This document shows, in pieces, positions 7,095-15,402 of a stretch of 64,000 nt of DNA. The notes beneath the pieces were generated by a model. That model did not search any database and was not told the origin of the DNA. It saw only the letters and a list, made by a program, of their open reading frames with translations. Each line of letters starts with the position of its first letter. The first letter of the stretch is position 1. Made by a program: the position numbers and the translations under genes. The DNA lies in contig CAWEBZ010000015.1 in NCBI GenBank assembly GCA_963807425.1, forward strand, positions 38,415 to 102,414, read 5' to 3'. This stretch comes from VRUE01 sp963807425. Its GTDB lineage: Bacteria; Actinomycetota; Thermoleophilia; Solirubrobacterales; 70-9.

Positions 7095-8876
7095 TCAGCT
7101 CGCGTAGAGCGCCTCGATCTCCTGCTCGTGCTTGCTGGCCACCACCGCCCGCTTGACCTTGAGGGTCGGGGTCAGCTCACCGGTTTCCTGGGTCAGGTCG
7201 CGGGGGAGGATGGCGATCTTCTTGACCTGCTCGACTCGGGCGAACTTCTTGTTGATCTGCGCCACGTGGTCTTCAATCGCTTTGCGAACCTCTGGATTCG
7301 CGGCCAGTTGCTCGGGGTCCTCCGGCAGGCTGTGCTCTTTGGCGTAGGCGACTGCGTCTTCGGGGTCGAGGGTGACCAGGGCGACCAGGTAGGGCTTGCG
7401 GTCGCCGACGACGACGCACTGAGAGACCAGCGGATGCTGCTTGATCTCGTTCTCGAGGTTGGCGGGGGTGATGTTCTTGCCGCCCGCGGTGATGATGATG
7501 TCCTTCTTGCGGCCGGTGATCTTGATGAAGCCGTCGGCGTCGATCTCGCCGATGTCTCCGGTGTGGAGCCAGCCGTCGACGATCGTCTCTCGGGTCGCCT
7601 CCTCGTTCTTGTAATAGCCCTGGAAGACGTTTGGCCCCTTGACCAGGATCTCGCCGTCCTCGGCGATTTTCACCTCGCAGCCGGGGAACGGTTTGCCGAT
7701 CGTGCCGATCTTGAAGTCCTCGGGGGTGGAGATCGTCGCAGCGGTCGAGGTCTCGGTCATGCCCCAACCCTCGAGCACGAGGACCCCGGCGGCGTCGAAG
7801 AAGCGCAGGATCTCCGGGTTGATCGGTGCGGCTCCGGAGACGGCGAGTCGCAGCTGGCCGCCGAAGAGGCCGCGGATCTTCGAGAGCACCTTCTCGTCGG
7901 CGAACTTGAACTGCTTGCGCAGCAGGAAGCCGGGCTTTCGCCCCGACCGCTCGGTCTCGCGCATCTTCTTGCCGACTCGGATCGACCAGTCGAAGATCGC
8001 CTTTTTGAGCCCGCCCTCTTTTTCCATGCCGCTGGTCGCGGCGGTGTAGATCTTCTCGAAGATGCGGGGCACCGAGGGGAAGTAGGTGGGTTTCAGCTCG
8101 GCCAGGTTGGGCAGGATCTTCAGCGGGTCGCGCTCCCAGTAGGCGAGGGTCGCGCCGAGGTCGAAGCTGCCGAGCTGGATCAGCAGGGCGAAGGAGTGGG
8201 CGAGAGGGAGATAGAGGTAGCTGACGTCTTCGTCCTCGATCACGCTGTTCTCGTTGACCATGTCGAGCATTGCCCTGTAGTTGCCGTGGCTGATGATGCA
8301 GCCCTTGGGCGGCCCGGTCGTGCCCGAGGTGTAGATGAAGGTGCATATGTCCTCGGAGGTGACGGCGCCCCAGCGCGCCTCCCAGTCCGAGACGTCGCCG
8401 GCGGCACCCTTCGCCGCCAGGTCCTCGAGCGAGATCGCATCCTCGCTGGAGCCGGTCATCCGCACCACCTGCTCGAGCAGCGGCAGCCGCTCGCGCACCG
8501 CCCGGATCTTCTCCATCTGCTCGTCGTCCTCGACCACGACGATCTTGGCGTCGGAGTTCTCCAGCACGTACTGGCACTCCTCGGGCGAGTTGGTCTGGTA
8601 GATCGGCACCACGACCGCTCCGGCCGAGAGAGCGGCGAAGTCGAAGTAGGTCCACTCGGGACGGGTGTTGCCGAGGATCGAGACCTTGTCGCCCTTCTCG
8701 ACCCCGAGCGCGATCAGCCCGAGCGAGAGCGAGCGGACGATCTCGAGCACCTCGTCGAAGCTGCGGTCAACCCACTTATCGTCCTGCTTGAAGCGCACGG
8801 CGGGGGCACTGCCATAGAGCTGAGCAGCGCGCGGAAGCAGATCCGCGAGCGTGGCAGATTTGGTTCCCCGCCCCAT
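7095..8876 (-). CDS. fadD: long-chain acyl-CoA synthetase (AMP-dependent, FadD type)
   Basis: 593 residues; activates fatty acids to acyl-CoA via an acyl-adenylate. ANL-superfamily motifs are visible: P-loop YTSGTTGPPKGC, GWGMTETS, YYKNEEAT followed by WLHTGDIGEIDADGFIKITG, and the A10-type RKKDIIITAGGKNITP with its catalytic Lys region. The N-terminus (LADLLPRAAQLYGSAPAVRF) is typical of the bacterial FadD15/long-chain group. Soluble or membrane-associated. The gene stands alone, downstream of the IS region, with a short gap to a small DNA-binding-like gene on the same strand. Confidence 0.95.
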   Translation of the reverse strand: MGRGTKSATLADLLPRAAQLYGSAPAVRFKQDDKWVDRSFDEVLEIVRSLSLGLIALGVEKGDKVSILGNTRPEWTYFDFAALSAGAVVVPIYQTNSPEECQYVLENSDAKIVVVEDDEQMEKIRAVRERLPLLEQVVRMTGSSEDAISLEDLAAKGAAGDVSDWEARWGAVTSEDICTFIYTSGTTGPPKGCIISHGNYRAMLDMVNENSVIEDEDVSYLYLPLAHSFALLIQLGSFDLGATLAYWERDPLKILPNLAELKPTYFPSVPRIFEKIYTAATSGMEKEGGLKKAIFDWSIRVGKKMRETERSGRKPGFLLRKQFKFADEKVLSKIRGLFGGQLRLAVSGAAPINPEILRFFDAAGVLVLEGWGMTETSTAATISTPEDFKIGTIGKPFPGCEVKIAEDGEILVKGPNVFQGYYKNEEATRETIVDGWLHTGDIGEIDADGFIKITGRKKDIIITAGGKNITPANLENEIKQHPLVSQCVVVGDRKPYLVALVTLDPEDAVAYAKEHSLPEDPEQLAANPEVRKAIEDHVAQINKKFARVEQVKKIAILPRDLTQETGELTPTLKVKRAVVASKHEQEIEALYAS

Positions 8877-8898
8877 AGCGGGGAAAGTCTAGTTAACG

Positions 8899-9084
8899 CT
8901 AGGCGGTCGGCGCCTCTCGCTGCTGCGCCTTGGTTGGCAGGTTCCGCAGCGAGGATTCGAAGAGGAACTTGTCAATCCGTCCGTGGAAGATCGGCACGCC
9001 CATTTGCATGCACTTGCCGATCACCTCCTGCCGCTTCATCTGAAGCTCCTCGGCAAGCTCGGACGGGGTGAGGTGATTGGCCAC
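8899..9084 (-). CDS. small IF2_N/HTH-like protein
   Basis: 61 residues from GTG at 9084 with a strong GGGAGG Shine-Dalgarno. The segment LTPSELAEELQMKRQEVIGKC is followed by MQMGVPIFHGRIDKFLF. This resembles the small helical IF2 N-terminal-type or excisionase-like helix-turn-helix fold, in which a helix pair is followed by a short wing. It could bind nucleic acid; the partner is unknown. It lies 22 bp upstream of the acyl-CoA ligase gene in the same direction and may share its transcript. Confidence 0.6.
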   Translation of the reverse strand: MANHLTPSELAEELQMKRQEVIGKCMQMGVPIFHGRIDKFLFESSLRNLPTKAQQREAPTA

Positions 9085-9199
9085 GGCGGACCTCCCAGGT
9101 CGTTGAAATCGGGTATGGAGATATTTACCCCCCGAGGCGGACGTGTCAAACGAATGACCGCACCGACCGGGAAACGGCGGCCGAGACCGAGCCGCGATA

Positions 9200-9958
9200 A
9201 TGCACCGGATGGCCGAAGCCGCTCAAGACGGAGGCACGAAACCGGTGGCCGTGCCGATCCCGCGTAAGGGCCGGATCTGGGTAATCCTCGCTCTCTCGCT
9301 GGCGATCCTGGCCCTCGGCTATGGAATCGTCAGCATCTCCACCCAGGAGGCGGGCCGGGAAGTGGTCCGGGTGGCGGGCATCTCCAATGCCCAGTCGACT
9401 TTCGGCGGAATCCCGCAGGCGGGGGACCGCTTCGGCTCAGCCGACGCCCCGGTCTCGATCCAGGTCTTCAACGACCTGCAGTGCTCGAGCTGCCGGCAGG
9501 ACTTTCTCAGCACGATCCCGCAGCTGGCCGAAGACTACGTTCGCCCGGGCGAGGTGAAGCTGCTGATGCGCCACTACTCGGTGGCCCGCAATCCGCTCGA
9601 GCTCGGTTTCTTCGGCGCCGAGGCGGCGGCTCAGCAGGGCTACGGCTGGCAGTACACCTACCTCTTCTTCCGCAACCAGGACGAGGCCAAACGGTTCGGC
9701 GTCGGCGATGAGCTCATGTCCTCATTGGCTGGCTCGATCGGCGAACTGGACGTTCCCGAGTGGGAACGCTACCTCGAGACCGAGAGCGGCTCGGATGGGC
9801 CGATCGCGAAAACGCTCGAGGGCTACAACCAGCTCGGTACCGAGCTCGGCATCCGGACCGGACAGGCGGCGATCGTCAGCGGCCCAGGGGGCACGGAGAC
9901 GCTTCAGGACGGCCCGACGCTGAGCCAGATCGAAGCCGCAATCGAGTCGGTCCGGTAG
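9200..9958 (+). CDS. membrane-anchored DsbA-like thioredoxin-fold protein
   Basis: 252 residues: a short cytoplasmic tail, one membrane helix (about residues 26-46, IWVILALSLAILALGYGIVS) and an extracytoplasmic thioredoxin fold of the DSBA/Thioredoxin_4 type. The redox motif is C95-S-S-C98 in NDLQCSSCRQ, followed by RHYSVARNPLE and the closing GPTLSQIEAAIE. Probably a thiol oxidase or disulfide carrier for secreted proteins. The start is ATG 9200 or ATG 9209; neither has a clear Shine-Dalgarno. Confidence 0.85.
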   Translation: MHRMAEAAQDGGTKPVAVPIPRKGRIWVILALSLAILALGYGIVSISTQEAGREVVRVAGISNAQSTFGGIPQAGDRFGSADAPVSIQVFNDLQCSSCRQDFLSTIPQLAEDYVRPGEVKLLMRHYSVARNPLELGFFGAEAAAQQGYGWQYTYLFFRNQDEAKRFGVGDELMSSLAGSIGELDVPEWERYLETESGSDGPIAKTLEGYNQLGTELGIRTGQAAIVSGPGGTETLQDGPTLSQIEAAIESVR

Positions 9959-9992
9959 TCGCGGCGCTCGGTCTGGGATAATCGCCGCCTCT

Positions 9993-10066
9993 CGGGGCGT
10001 GGCGCAGCCTGGTAGCGCGCACCGTTCGGGTCGGTGAGGTCCCCGGTTCAAATCCGGGCGCCCCGA
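9993..10066 (+). tRNA. tRNA-Pro (anticodon CGG)
   Basis: 74 nt cloverleaf without encoded CCA. The acceptor stem CGGGGCG pairs with CGCCCCG and has discriminator A. The D arm contains GCGCAGCCTGGTAGCGC. The anticodon stem CACCG/CGGTG encloses loop TTCGGGT, giving anticodon CGG. The T arm has CCCCGG-TTCAAAT-CCGGG. It decodes the Pro codon CCG, common in this GC-rich DNA. Confidence 0.95.
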
Positions 10067-10129
10067 TGAATGCTCCGCGCGCGGGCTATGCGCGACTTTT
10101 GCCCGTGCTCGGGGTCACAGGTGGGCCCT

Positions 10130-11221
10130 ATGCGGAAGCTTCTGCTCATTTCAGCGATCTCTGCGCTTCTGGCGCTCTGCCCGGCGACTGCCGGCGCCGC
10201 CGGCTTGCCGCAGGGGTTCGTCGGCATCTCCCCGCAGAACGCCGCCAACGCGGAGGACTTCGAGCTGATGGAGATGGCCGGGATCGACAGTGTGCGGCTG
10301 CCGATGGTCTGGTCGGCGATCCAGGAGAAGAGCAGGGCGATCGCGGACCCAGACTGGACCGGCTTCGATCGCGCGGTCAGACTCGCCGCCGAGCACGATA
10401 TGGAGGTGTTCCCATTCCTCTGCGGGGCGCCGGGCTGGGTGACGCCGAACCCGGGCACCGAACCGGTCGTGAACAGCTGGCAACGCTGGGCCTGGTCCAC
10501 GTTCCTGCGCGACGCGGTCCGGCGCTACGGTCCCGACGGTGCCTTCTGGGAGGAGAACCCAGGGCTGCCCTTCGTGCCGATCCGCCGCTGGGAGATCTGG
10601 AACGAGGAGAACATCGTCACCTTCTCGGAACGGCCGAGCCCCGTCCGCTTCGCCAGGCTGATTCGCCTCTCGGGCCGGATCCTGCACGCCGAAGACCCGG
10701 GCTCGAAGGTGATCCTCGGCGGTCTCTTCGGCCGGCCCCTGCAGATCCCACCGAACGTGGCGTCGGGGGACTTCCTCTCTCGCTTCTACAGGGTGGGGCG
10801 GGTCAAGCAGTACTTCGACGGGGTCGCGCTCCATCCCTACGTTGCCGATGCGAGCGCGATGCGCGCCCAGATCACCAATCTGCGCCGGGTCATGCGTATT
10901 CACGGCGATGCCACCACGCCGTTCTACGTGACCGAGCTGGGGTGGGGGTCCGACAGCTTCGAGTCGCGCTGGGAGCGCGGGCTCCACGGCCAGGCTCGCC
11001 AGCTCGACCGCGCCCTCGCGATGCTGGCCGCGCAGCGCCTGCGCTGGCGGATCCGGGGCGTTTGGTGGTTCTCCTGGACCGACGAGGTCGGCGCCTGTCA
11101 GTTCTGCGACTCGGCCGGCCTGCTGACCGCGAGACGCGAGGCGAAGCCGGCCTGGTACGAGTTCAATTTCTGGACCGGTGGCGATCCGGACGCCGTGCCG
11201 CGGATGGCGTTCGAAGATTGA
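10130..11221 (+). CDS. secreted TIM-barrel glycosyl hydrolase-like protein
   Basis: 363 residues with a cleavable signal peptide (MRKLLLISAISALLALCPATAGAA). The mature part looks like a clan-A (GH5/GH39-like) barrel: the putative acid/base is in RRWEIWNEEN (Glu159), the putative nucleophile Glu269 is in YVTELGWGS, and an aromatic-rich VWWFSWTDE strand follows. A cysteine pair lies in CQFC near the end. Likely acts outside the cell on a polysaccharide of unknown type. The ATG at 10130 is chosen because it begins the signal peptide; the longer frame runs into the tRNA. Confidence 0.8.
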   Translation: MRKLLLISAISALLALCPATAGAAGLPQGFVGISPQNAANAEDFELMEMAGIDSVRLPMVWSAIQEKSRAIADPDWTGFDRAVRLAAEHDMEVFPFLCGAPGWVTPNPGTEPVVNSWQRWAWSTFLRDAVRRYGPDGAFWEENPGLPFVPIRRWEIWNEENIVTFSERPSPVRFARLIRLSGRILHAEDPGSKVILGGLFGRPLQIPPNVASGDFLSRFYRVGRVKQYFDGVALHPYVADASAMRAQITNLRRVMRIHGDATTPFYVTELGWGSDSFESRWERGLHGQARQLDRALAMLAAQRLRWRIRGVWWFSWTDEVGACQFCDSAGLLTARREAKPAWYEFNFWTGGDPDAVPRMAFED

Positions 11222-11245
11222 TCGCAGCCCTGCCGGGTAGCCGTT

Positions 11246-11264
11246 CTCGTGGAAGAACCACGAG
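11246..11264 (+). promoter_or_regulatory. hairpin directly upstream of the ferritin-like gene's ribosome binding site
   Basis: CTCGTGG (11246-11252) and CCACGAG (11258-11264) form a perfect 7-bp stem with loop AAGAA. It ends 5 bases before the GGAGG of the next gene and 25 bases after the preceding stop. There is no T-tract. It may be a transcript-end or translation-modulating structure. Confidence 0.5.
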
Positions 11265-11278
11265 GAAACGGAGGAACG

Positions 11279-11794
11279 ATGGAGGCTGCGAGCACGGCGC
11301 CGAGCAAGGGAATCTTCGACAGCGCCAACATCGAGTCGCGCGACCAGATCGTCGAGCTGCTCCACAAGGCCTACTGGATGGAGATCGAGACGGTGATGAG
11401 CTATCTCTCCGCATCGGTCAACCTCGACGGCGTGCGGGCGCAGGAGATCAAGGAGTCGCTCACCGAGGACATCGATGAGGAGCTGGGTCACGCGCGGCGC
11501 TTCGCCGAACGGATCAAGGAGCTCTACGGCGTCGTCCCCGGCTCCGAAGACTTCGCTGCCGAACAGCCCTTCCTGCAGCCGCCCAGCGAGCAGACCGACG
11601 TCGTCCACGTGATTCGCGGCGTGATCAAGGCCGAGACCGGGGCGATCGAGCACTACACCCGGGTCATCGAGGAGACCGAGGGGGTCGACCCGGTTACGCA
11701 GGACATGGTGATCGACATCCTCCATGACGAGCAGGGCCACCGTCGTCTTTTCGAGGGGTTCCTGCGCGAGTACGAGCTGGAAGGAAGGGCCTGA
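11279..11794 (+). CDS. ferritin-like / bacterioferritin-type diiron protein
   Basis: 171 residues from ATG 11279, preceded by GGAGGAACG. The four-helix bundle shows paired diiron ligands: EIETVMSYLSAS with Glu, EELGHARRF (ExxH), KAETGAIEHYTR with Glu, and ILHDEQGHRRLFE (ExxH). This is the ferritin/Dps-like superfamily layout. It may store iron or act as a peroxide-consuming diiron protein. Without a visible heme-ligand Met it cannot be called a true bacterioferritin. Confidence 0.85.
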   Translation: MEAASTAPSKGIFDSANIESRDQIVELLHKAYWMEIETVMSYLSASVNLDGVRAQEIKESLTEDIDEELGHARRFAERIKELYGVVPGSEDFAAEQPFLQPPSEQTDVVHVIRGVIKAETGAIEHYTRVIEETEGVDPVTQDMVIDILHDEQGHRRLFEGFLREYELEGRA

Positions 11795-11806
11795 GCCCTT
11801 CGGGGC

Positions 11807-13363
11807 CTACCAGGTGTCGACGAAGCGACGGCTGCGGGCCAGTTCCGGCGCTGCGGCCAGGGTCGAGGCGATCAGCGAGCGCGTCTCGGAGGGGTCGATC
11901 ACGTCGTCGATCTCGAACAGCATCGCGGCGTTGAGGGCCTTGGCGTTGTCCTCGGCGGCTGCGGTGAGCTCGCGAACTCGCTGCGCTCGCTCACCCTCGT
12001 CGGCGATCTCCGCCAACTCCTTGCGCAGCGCCAGCTTCACCGCGCCCTCGAGGCCCATCGGGCCGAGGTGGGCGGTCGGCCAGGCCACGGTGAGCAGCGG
12101 CTCGTGCATGCTGCCGCCGACCATCGCCTGCGCGCCAAGCCCGTAGCCGCGACGCAGGATCACCGCGACAAGGGGGACCTGGAGGGCCGCACCGGCGACG
12201 AGGAGGCGCGAGGTGTGCCTGACGAGGCCGGTCGCCTCTGCCTCAGGGCCGACCATCATCCCGGGGGTGTCGACCAGCGTCACGACCGGCAGCCCGAAGG
12301 CGTCGCAGAGCTGCAGGAACCTCGCCGCCTTGTCGGCCGCGTCGCTCGTGATCGCCCCTGCCATCTGCTGGGTGTCGTTGGCGATCATCCCGAGCGGCCG
12401 CCCCTCGATCCTGGCCAGGGCAGTGACCATCTCCGGTGCGAATCGCTCGCGCAGAAAGGTGACCGAGCCCTCGTCGGCCAGGGTCTTGATGATCGGCTGG
12501 ACCGCGTAGGCACGCCGTTGGCGCTCGGGTACCAGCGTCCGCAGCTTCTCCTGGTCGGGCTCGGTGCCTGGCGGGGTCGGACCCTGGAAGTAGGCGAGCA
12601 GGCGCTTCGTGGCGGCGACCGCCTCCTGCTCATCGGCAACGGCGAGGTCGATGACCCCGTTGCGGGTCTGCATCGCGACCGGTCCCACCTCATCGGGCTC
12701 GACCTTGCCCAGGCCACCACCCTCGATCATTGCCGGACCGCCCATGCCGATCGAAGCGTTCTCGGTCGCGACGATCAGGTCGGCGCAGCCGGCGATCGTC
12801 GCGTTTCCTGCGAAGCAGCGACCGGCGACGACCGCGATTCGGGGCACGAGGCCGGAGAGGCGGGCCCAGAGCGCGAACGCCCGTGTATCGAGCGCTGAGA
12901 CGACCGGGTAATCGGTGTCCCCCGGCCGGCCGCCGCCGCCCTCGGCAAAGAAGACGGTGGGCAAGCGCATGCGCTCGATCAGCTCGAAGAGGCGGTCCTT
13001 CTTGCGGTGGCCGAGAGCACCCTGCGTCCCGGCCAGGACCGTGTAATCGTAGGAGAGCACCGCGCAGGCACTGCGCTCCCCGAAGAGGTCGCCGTTGATG
13101 CGGGCAGTCCCGGCAAGGAGGCCATCGGCAGGAGTACGGGCGATCAGCTCCTCGACCTCGCGCCGTCCGCGCTGTGCCGCGATCGCAAAACGCCCGTACT
13201 CGACGAAGGACCCGGTGTCGACCAGGTCGGCGATGTTCTCGCGTGCCGTGCGGCCTCCGCCGGCATGGCGCTTGGCGGTCGCGTCCGGGCGTGCCTCGTC
13301 GTGCGTCAGCGCCCGCCGTCGCAGCACCTCGGCCAGGTCATCGCGCTCCGCGCCGTCGCTCAT
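11807..13363 (-). CDS. acyl-CoA carboxylase carboxyltransferase (beta) subunit
   Basis: 518 residues from ATG 13363 with Shine-Dalgarno GGAGGGGAG; the open frame extends upstream only as antisense. It shows the two crotonase-like halves of biotin-dependent carboxyltransferases: GGGGRPGDTDYP and GRCFAGNATIAGCAD in the N half, and TLVDTPGMMVGPEAEATG and RRGYGLGAQAMVGGS in the C half. It transfers CO2 from biotin to acetyl-, propionyl- or another acyl-CoA; substrate not assignable. The biotin carboxylase partner is not nearby. Confidence 0.92.
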   Translation of the reverse strand: MSDGAERDDLAEVLRRRALTHDEARPDATAKRHAGGGRTARENIADLVDTGSFVEYGRFAIAAQRGRREVEELIARTPADGLLAGTARINGDLFGERSACAVLSYDYTVLAGTQGALGHRKKDRLFELIERMRLPTVFFAEGGGGRPGDTDYPVVSALDTRAFALWARLSGLVPRIAVVAGRCFAGNATIAGCADLIVATENASIGMGGPAMIEGGGLGKVEPDEVGPVAMQTRNGVIDLAVADEQEAVAATKRLLAYFQGPTPPGTEPDQEKLRTLVPERQRRAYAVQPIIKTLADEGSVTFLRERFAPEMVTALARIEGRPLGMIANDTQQMAGAITSDAADKAARFLQLCDAFGLPVVTLVDTPGMMVGPEAEATGLVRHTSRLLVAGAALQVPLVAVILRRGYGLGAQAMVGGSMHEPLLTVAWPTAHLGPMGLEGAVKLALRKELAEIADEGERAQRVRELTAAAEDNAKALNAAMLFEIDDVIDPSETRSLIASTLAAAPELARSRRFVDTW

Positions 13364-13439
13364 CGGGCTCCCCTCCAGCACGCGCGCAATGTTCCCAGAT
13401 GACTCCTGGCATGCCGCGGCGGCCTCTGGCCGAACGGAT

Positions 13440-13466
13440 GGTTTGCGGGAATGCCCAACAGGGGTA
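13440..13466 (+). promoter_or_regulatory. SigB/SigF-type promoter upstream of the RsbW-like gene
   Basis: GGTTT at 13440-13444 and GGGTA at 13462-13466 are separated by 17 bases, matching the actinobacterial SigF pattern GGTTT-N15-17-GGGTA. Transcription would start near 13475, about 50 bases before the RsbW-like CDS, whose neighbour is a SigB/SigF-family sigma factor. Confidence 0.6.
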
Positions 13467-13528
13467 GCGAAAAGCCTGAGGTCGATGGCTATCCTCGGTG
13501 CCGCGGGGAACAAGCTCCCGGCGGAACG

Positions 13529-14377
13529 ATGCGCTCCAAGCCAGACAGTTCGACGATGAGCGAGAAGCCCAAGGGGCTCCAGATGACACTTCCCGCGAGA
13601 GCAGAGAACGTTGCGCTGGTCCGCCACGCGCTGGCCGGCTTGGCCGAGGAGATCGGGATGGACGAGCCCGGGCTGGCGGACCTCAAGACAGTCGTCACCG
13701 AGGCCTGCATGAACGTCGTGGTCCATGCCTATAACGGCGAGGTCGGCCCGCTCAGCGTCGAGGCCGAGCCCGATTCGGATGGACTGACGATTGCCGTGCG
13801 GGACGAGGGCATTGGGATCAGGCCCCAGGCCGACCCCGAGCGTCCCAGCCTGCGCCTCGGCCTTTCTCTGATCGCGGCGCTTTCCGGCAGCTTCGCGATC
13901 TCCGGCGGGCTGGACCGGGGGACCGAGGTGAGGATGCGCCTGCCGCTCCGCGGGGGCGGCTCCAACGGCAGCGGCCAGGCGGTCGCTGTCAAACCATCCC
14001 TCGCCGACGAGACCGAGATCGTGATCGGGCGCTCCGAGCTGCTCGGGCCGGTGCTCGGGCGCGTGATCGGTGCGGTGGCGGCGCGACAAGACCTTCCCAT
14101 CGACCGGGTGTCCGACGCGGTTCTGGTCAGCGACGCGATCGCGGCGGCTGCCCCGCCTCGCTTCGTCGACGGACGGGTGCGGTTGGGCCTGGACGATCGC
14201 GAGGGGCTCCAACTGCGCCTCGGCCCGATGGAGGAGGGCGGTGCCGAGCGGGTCCGCGAGGCGCTCGGGGTGCCTGAGGTCGGCGGTTCGCTGGAGGCGC
14301 TGGTCGACGAGCTGGCGGTCGAGACCTCGGCCGACGGCGAATACCTGATCATCCGTTTCACCGGCGCCAGCTCCTAG
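13529..14377 (+). CDS. RsbW/SpoIIAB-like ATP-binding regulator with extra C-terminal region
   Basis: 282 residues from ATG 13529; ATG 13556 is an alternative and neither has a strong Shine-Dalgarno. The N-terminal ~140 residues are a GHKL ATPase of the anti-sigma serine-kinase type: N-box EACMNVVVHAY, G1 box RDEGIGI, then LGLSLIAALS and GTEVRMRLPL. A further ~130 residues with no recognised domain follow (ETEIVIGRSELLGPVLGRVI to the end), so it is about twice the usual RsbW length. It is convergent with a SigB/SigF-family gene, 7 bp apart, suggesting it controls that factor. Confidence 0.8.
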   Translation: MRSKPDSSTMSEKPKGLQMTLPARAENVALVRHALAGLAEEIGMDEPGLADLKTVVTEACMNVVVHAYNGEVGPLSVEAEPDSDGLTIAVRDEGIGIRPQADPERPSLRLGLSLIAALSGSFAISGGLDRGTEVRMRLPLRGGGSNGSGQAVAVKPSLADETEIVIGRSELLGPVLGRVIGAVAARQDLPIDRVSDAVLVSDAIAAAAPPRFVDGRVRLGLDDREGLQLRLGPMEEGGAERVREALGVPEVGGSLEALVDELAVETSADGEYLIIRFTGASS

Positions 14378-14384
14378 CTCTCCG

Positions 14385-15188
14385 CTACTGCTGTTCCTCC
14401 TCGACCCGCTCGCGGATGCGTGCCAGAGAGCGGCGCAGGATGCGCGAGACGTGCATCTGTGAGTGGCCGATCTGCTCGGCTATCTGCGACTGGGTCAGAT
14501 CCTCGACGAAGCGCAGTCGCAGGACCAGCCGCTCGCGCTCGTCGAGGTGCGGAAGGACCGCCTCCAGGGCGATCCTTCCCTCGACCAGGTCGTAGCCCTC
14601 ATCCTCGGCGCCAACCCACTGGGCGGGAGCCGTACCGGCGGAGTCGTCCTCGTTGGCCGGCTGCTCGAGGGAGACCGTGCGGCGATTGTTGTTCGCCTCC
14701 AGCACCTCGAGCACGTCGGTTTGCTCCAGCTCGAGACGCTCCGCGATCTCGCCGACCGAAGGAGATCGCTGCAGCTGCTTGGTCAGCTCGGTGATCGCTT
14801 TGTCGACCTCGGCGATGCGGTCGTGGAGGCCGCGAGGGACACGTACGGTCCAGACCCGGTCGCGAAAGTGGCGCTTCAGCTCGCCGAGGATCGTCGGCGT
14901 GGCGAATGCGGTGAACGGGATGCCTCGCTCGGGGTCGAAGCGGTCGACGGCGTTGAGGAGGCCCAGGTTTGCGACCTGGAGAAGATCGTCGAAGGGCTCG
15001 CTGGCACCCCGGTAGCGCAGGGCCAGGCGCTTGGCAAAGGGCAGGTTGCGGCGCACCAGCTCCTCGCGTATCGCTGGATCGCCGGAGGCGGTGAACTTCT
15101 TCCAGAGGGCCTGTTCAGTGGCAAGCTGATCCTCCGCCCCGGGGCCCGGGGCGGAGCTCTCTCCCTCTTTGTGCCGCTTGGGTGTCAT
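14385..15188 (-). CDS. RNA polymerase sigma factor, SigB/SigF/SigG family
   Basis: 267 residues from ATG 15188 (MTPKRHKEG); the frame extends to 15278 but upstream residues look non-coding. Region 2 has FDDLLQVANLGLLNAVDRFDPERGIPFTAFATPTILGELKRHFRD, read here as separate blocks around residues 80-125. Region 3 has LQRSPSVGEIAERL and region 4 has LDERERLVLRLRFVEDLTQSQIA followed by the helix-turn-helix MHVSRILRRS. This places it among group 3 stress/sporulation sigma factors. The convergent RsbW-like ATPase is its likely anti-sigma factor. Confidence 0.92.
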   Translation of the reverse strand: MTPKRHKEGESSAPGPGAEDQLATEQALWKKFTASGDPAIREELVRRNLPFAKRLALRYRGASEPFDDLLQVANLGLLNAVDRFDPERGIPFTAFATPTILGELKRHFRDRVWTVRVPRGLHDRIAEVDKAITELTKQLQRSPSVGEIAERLELEQTDVLEVLEANNNRRTVSLEQPANEDDSAGTAPAQWVGAEDEGYDLVEGRIALEAVLPHLDERERLVLRLRFVEDLTQSQIAEQIGHSQMHVSRILRRSLARIRERVEEEQQ

Positions 15189-15276
15189 CGCAGTCAAAAT
15201 GCCAGGCCTGCGCCTAGCGGATGCCGCCCTCGAGCCATGACCAAGCCGTGCAGCGCTCTCCAACCGTACTCGGTCC

Positions 15277-15303
15277 ATACCCTGGGCGAGGGGAGTTCAA
15301 GCC
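15277..15303 (-). promoter_or_regulatory. SigF-type promoter candidate for the sigma gene itself
   Basis: On the minus strand GGCTT (15303-15299) is followed after 16 bases by GGGTAT (15282-15277). One mismatch from GGTTT-N16-GGGTAT. It points at the sigma gene start ~90 bases downstream, consistent with autoregulation. Confidence 0.45.
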
Positions 15304-15305
15304 AG

Positions 15306-15331
15306 GGTGTGGGCCGGCCGGTCGCCGGGTA
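15306..15331 (+). promoter_or_regulatory. SigF-type promoter candidate for sodA
   Basis: GGTGT (15306-15310), 16 bases, then GGGTA (15327-15331) on the plus strand. One mismatch from the SigF consensus. The sodA start lies 72 bases beyond. Confidence 0.4.
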
Positions 15332-15402
15332 GCCGACAGCCCCACGGCGCTAGGCTCCAGCCAACTTCGATTCCCGACCAGTCCGACCAGGAGGACGACC
15401 AG

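Noticed and set aside
6654..9071. 805-codon plus-strand frame through the acyl-CoA ligase
   Set aside because: Shadow of the ligase gene on the other strand, with Asp/Val/Leu/Gly-rich composition.
13364..14212. Upstream extension of the carboxyltransferase frame
   Set aside because: Antisense to the RsbW-like gene; the ATG at 13363 has a strong ribosome site and the normal family N-terminus.
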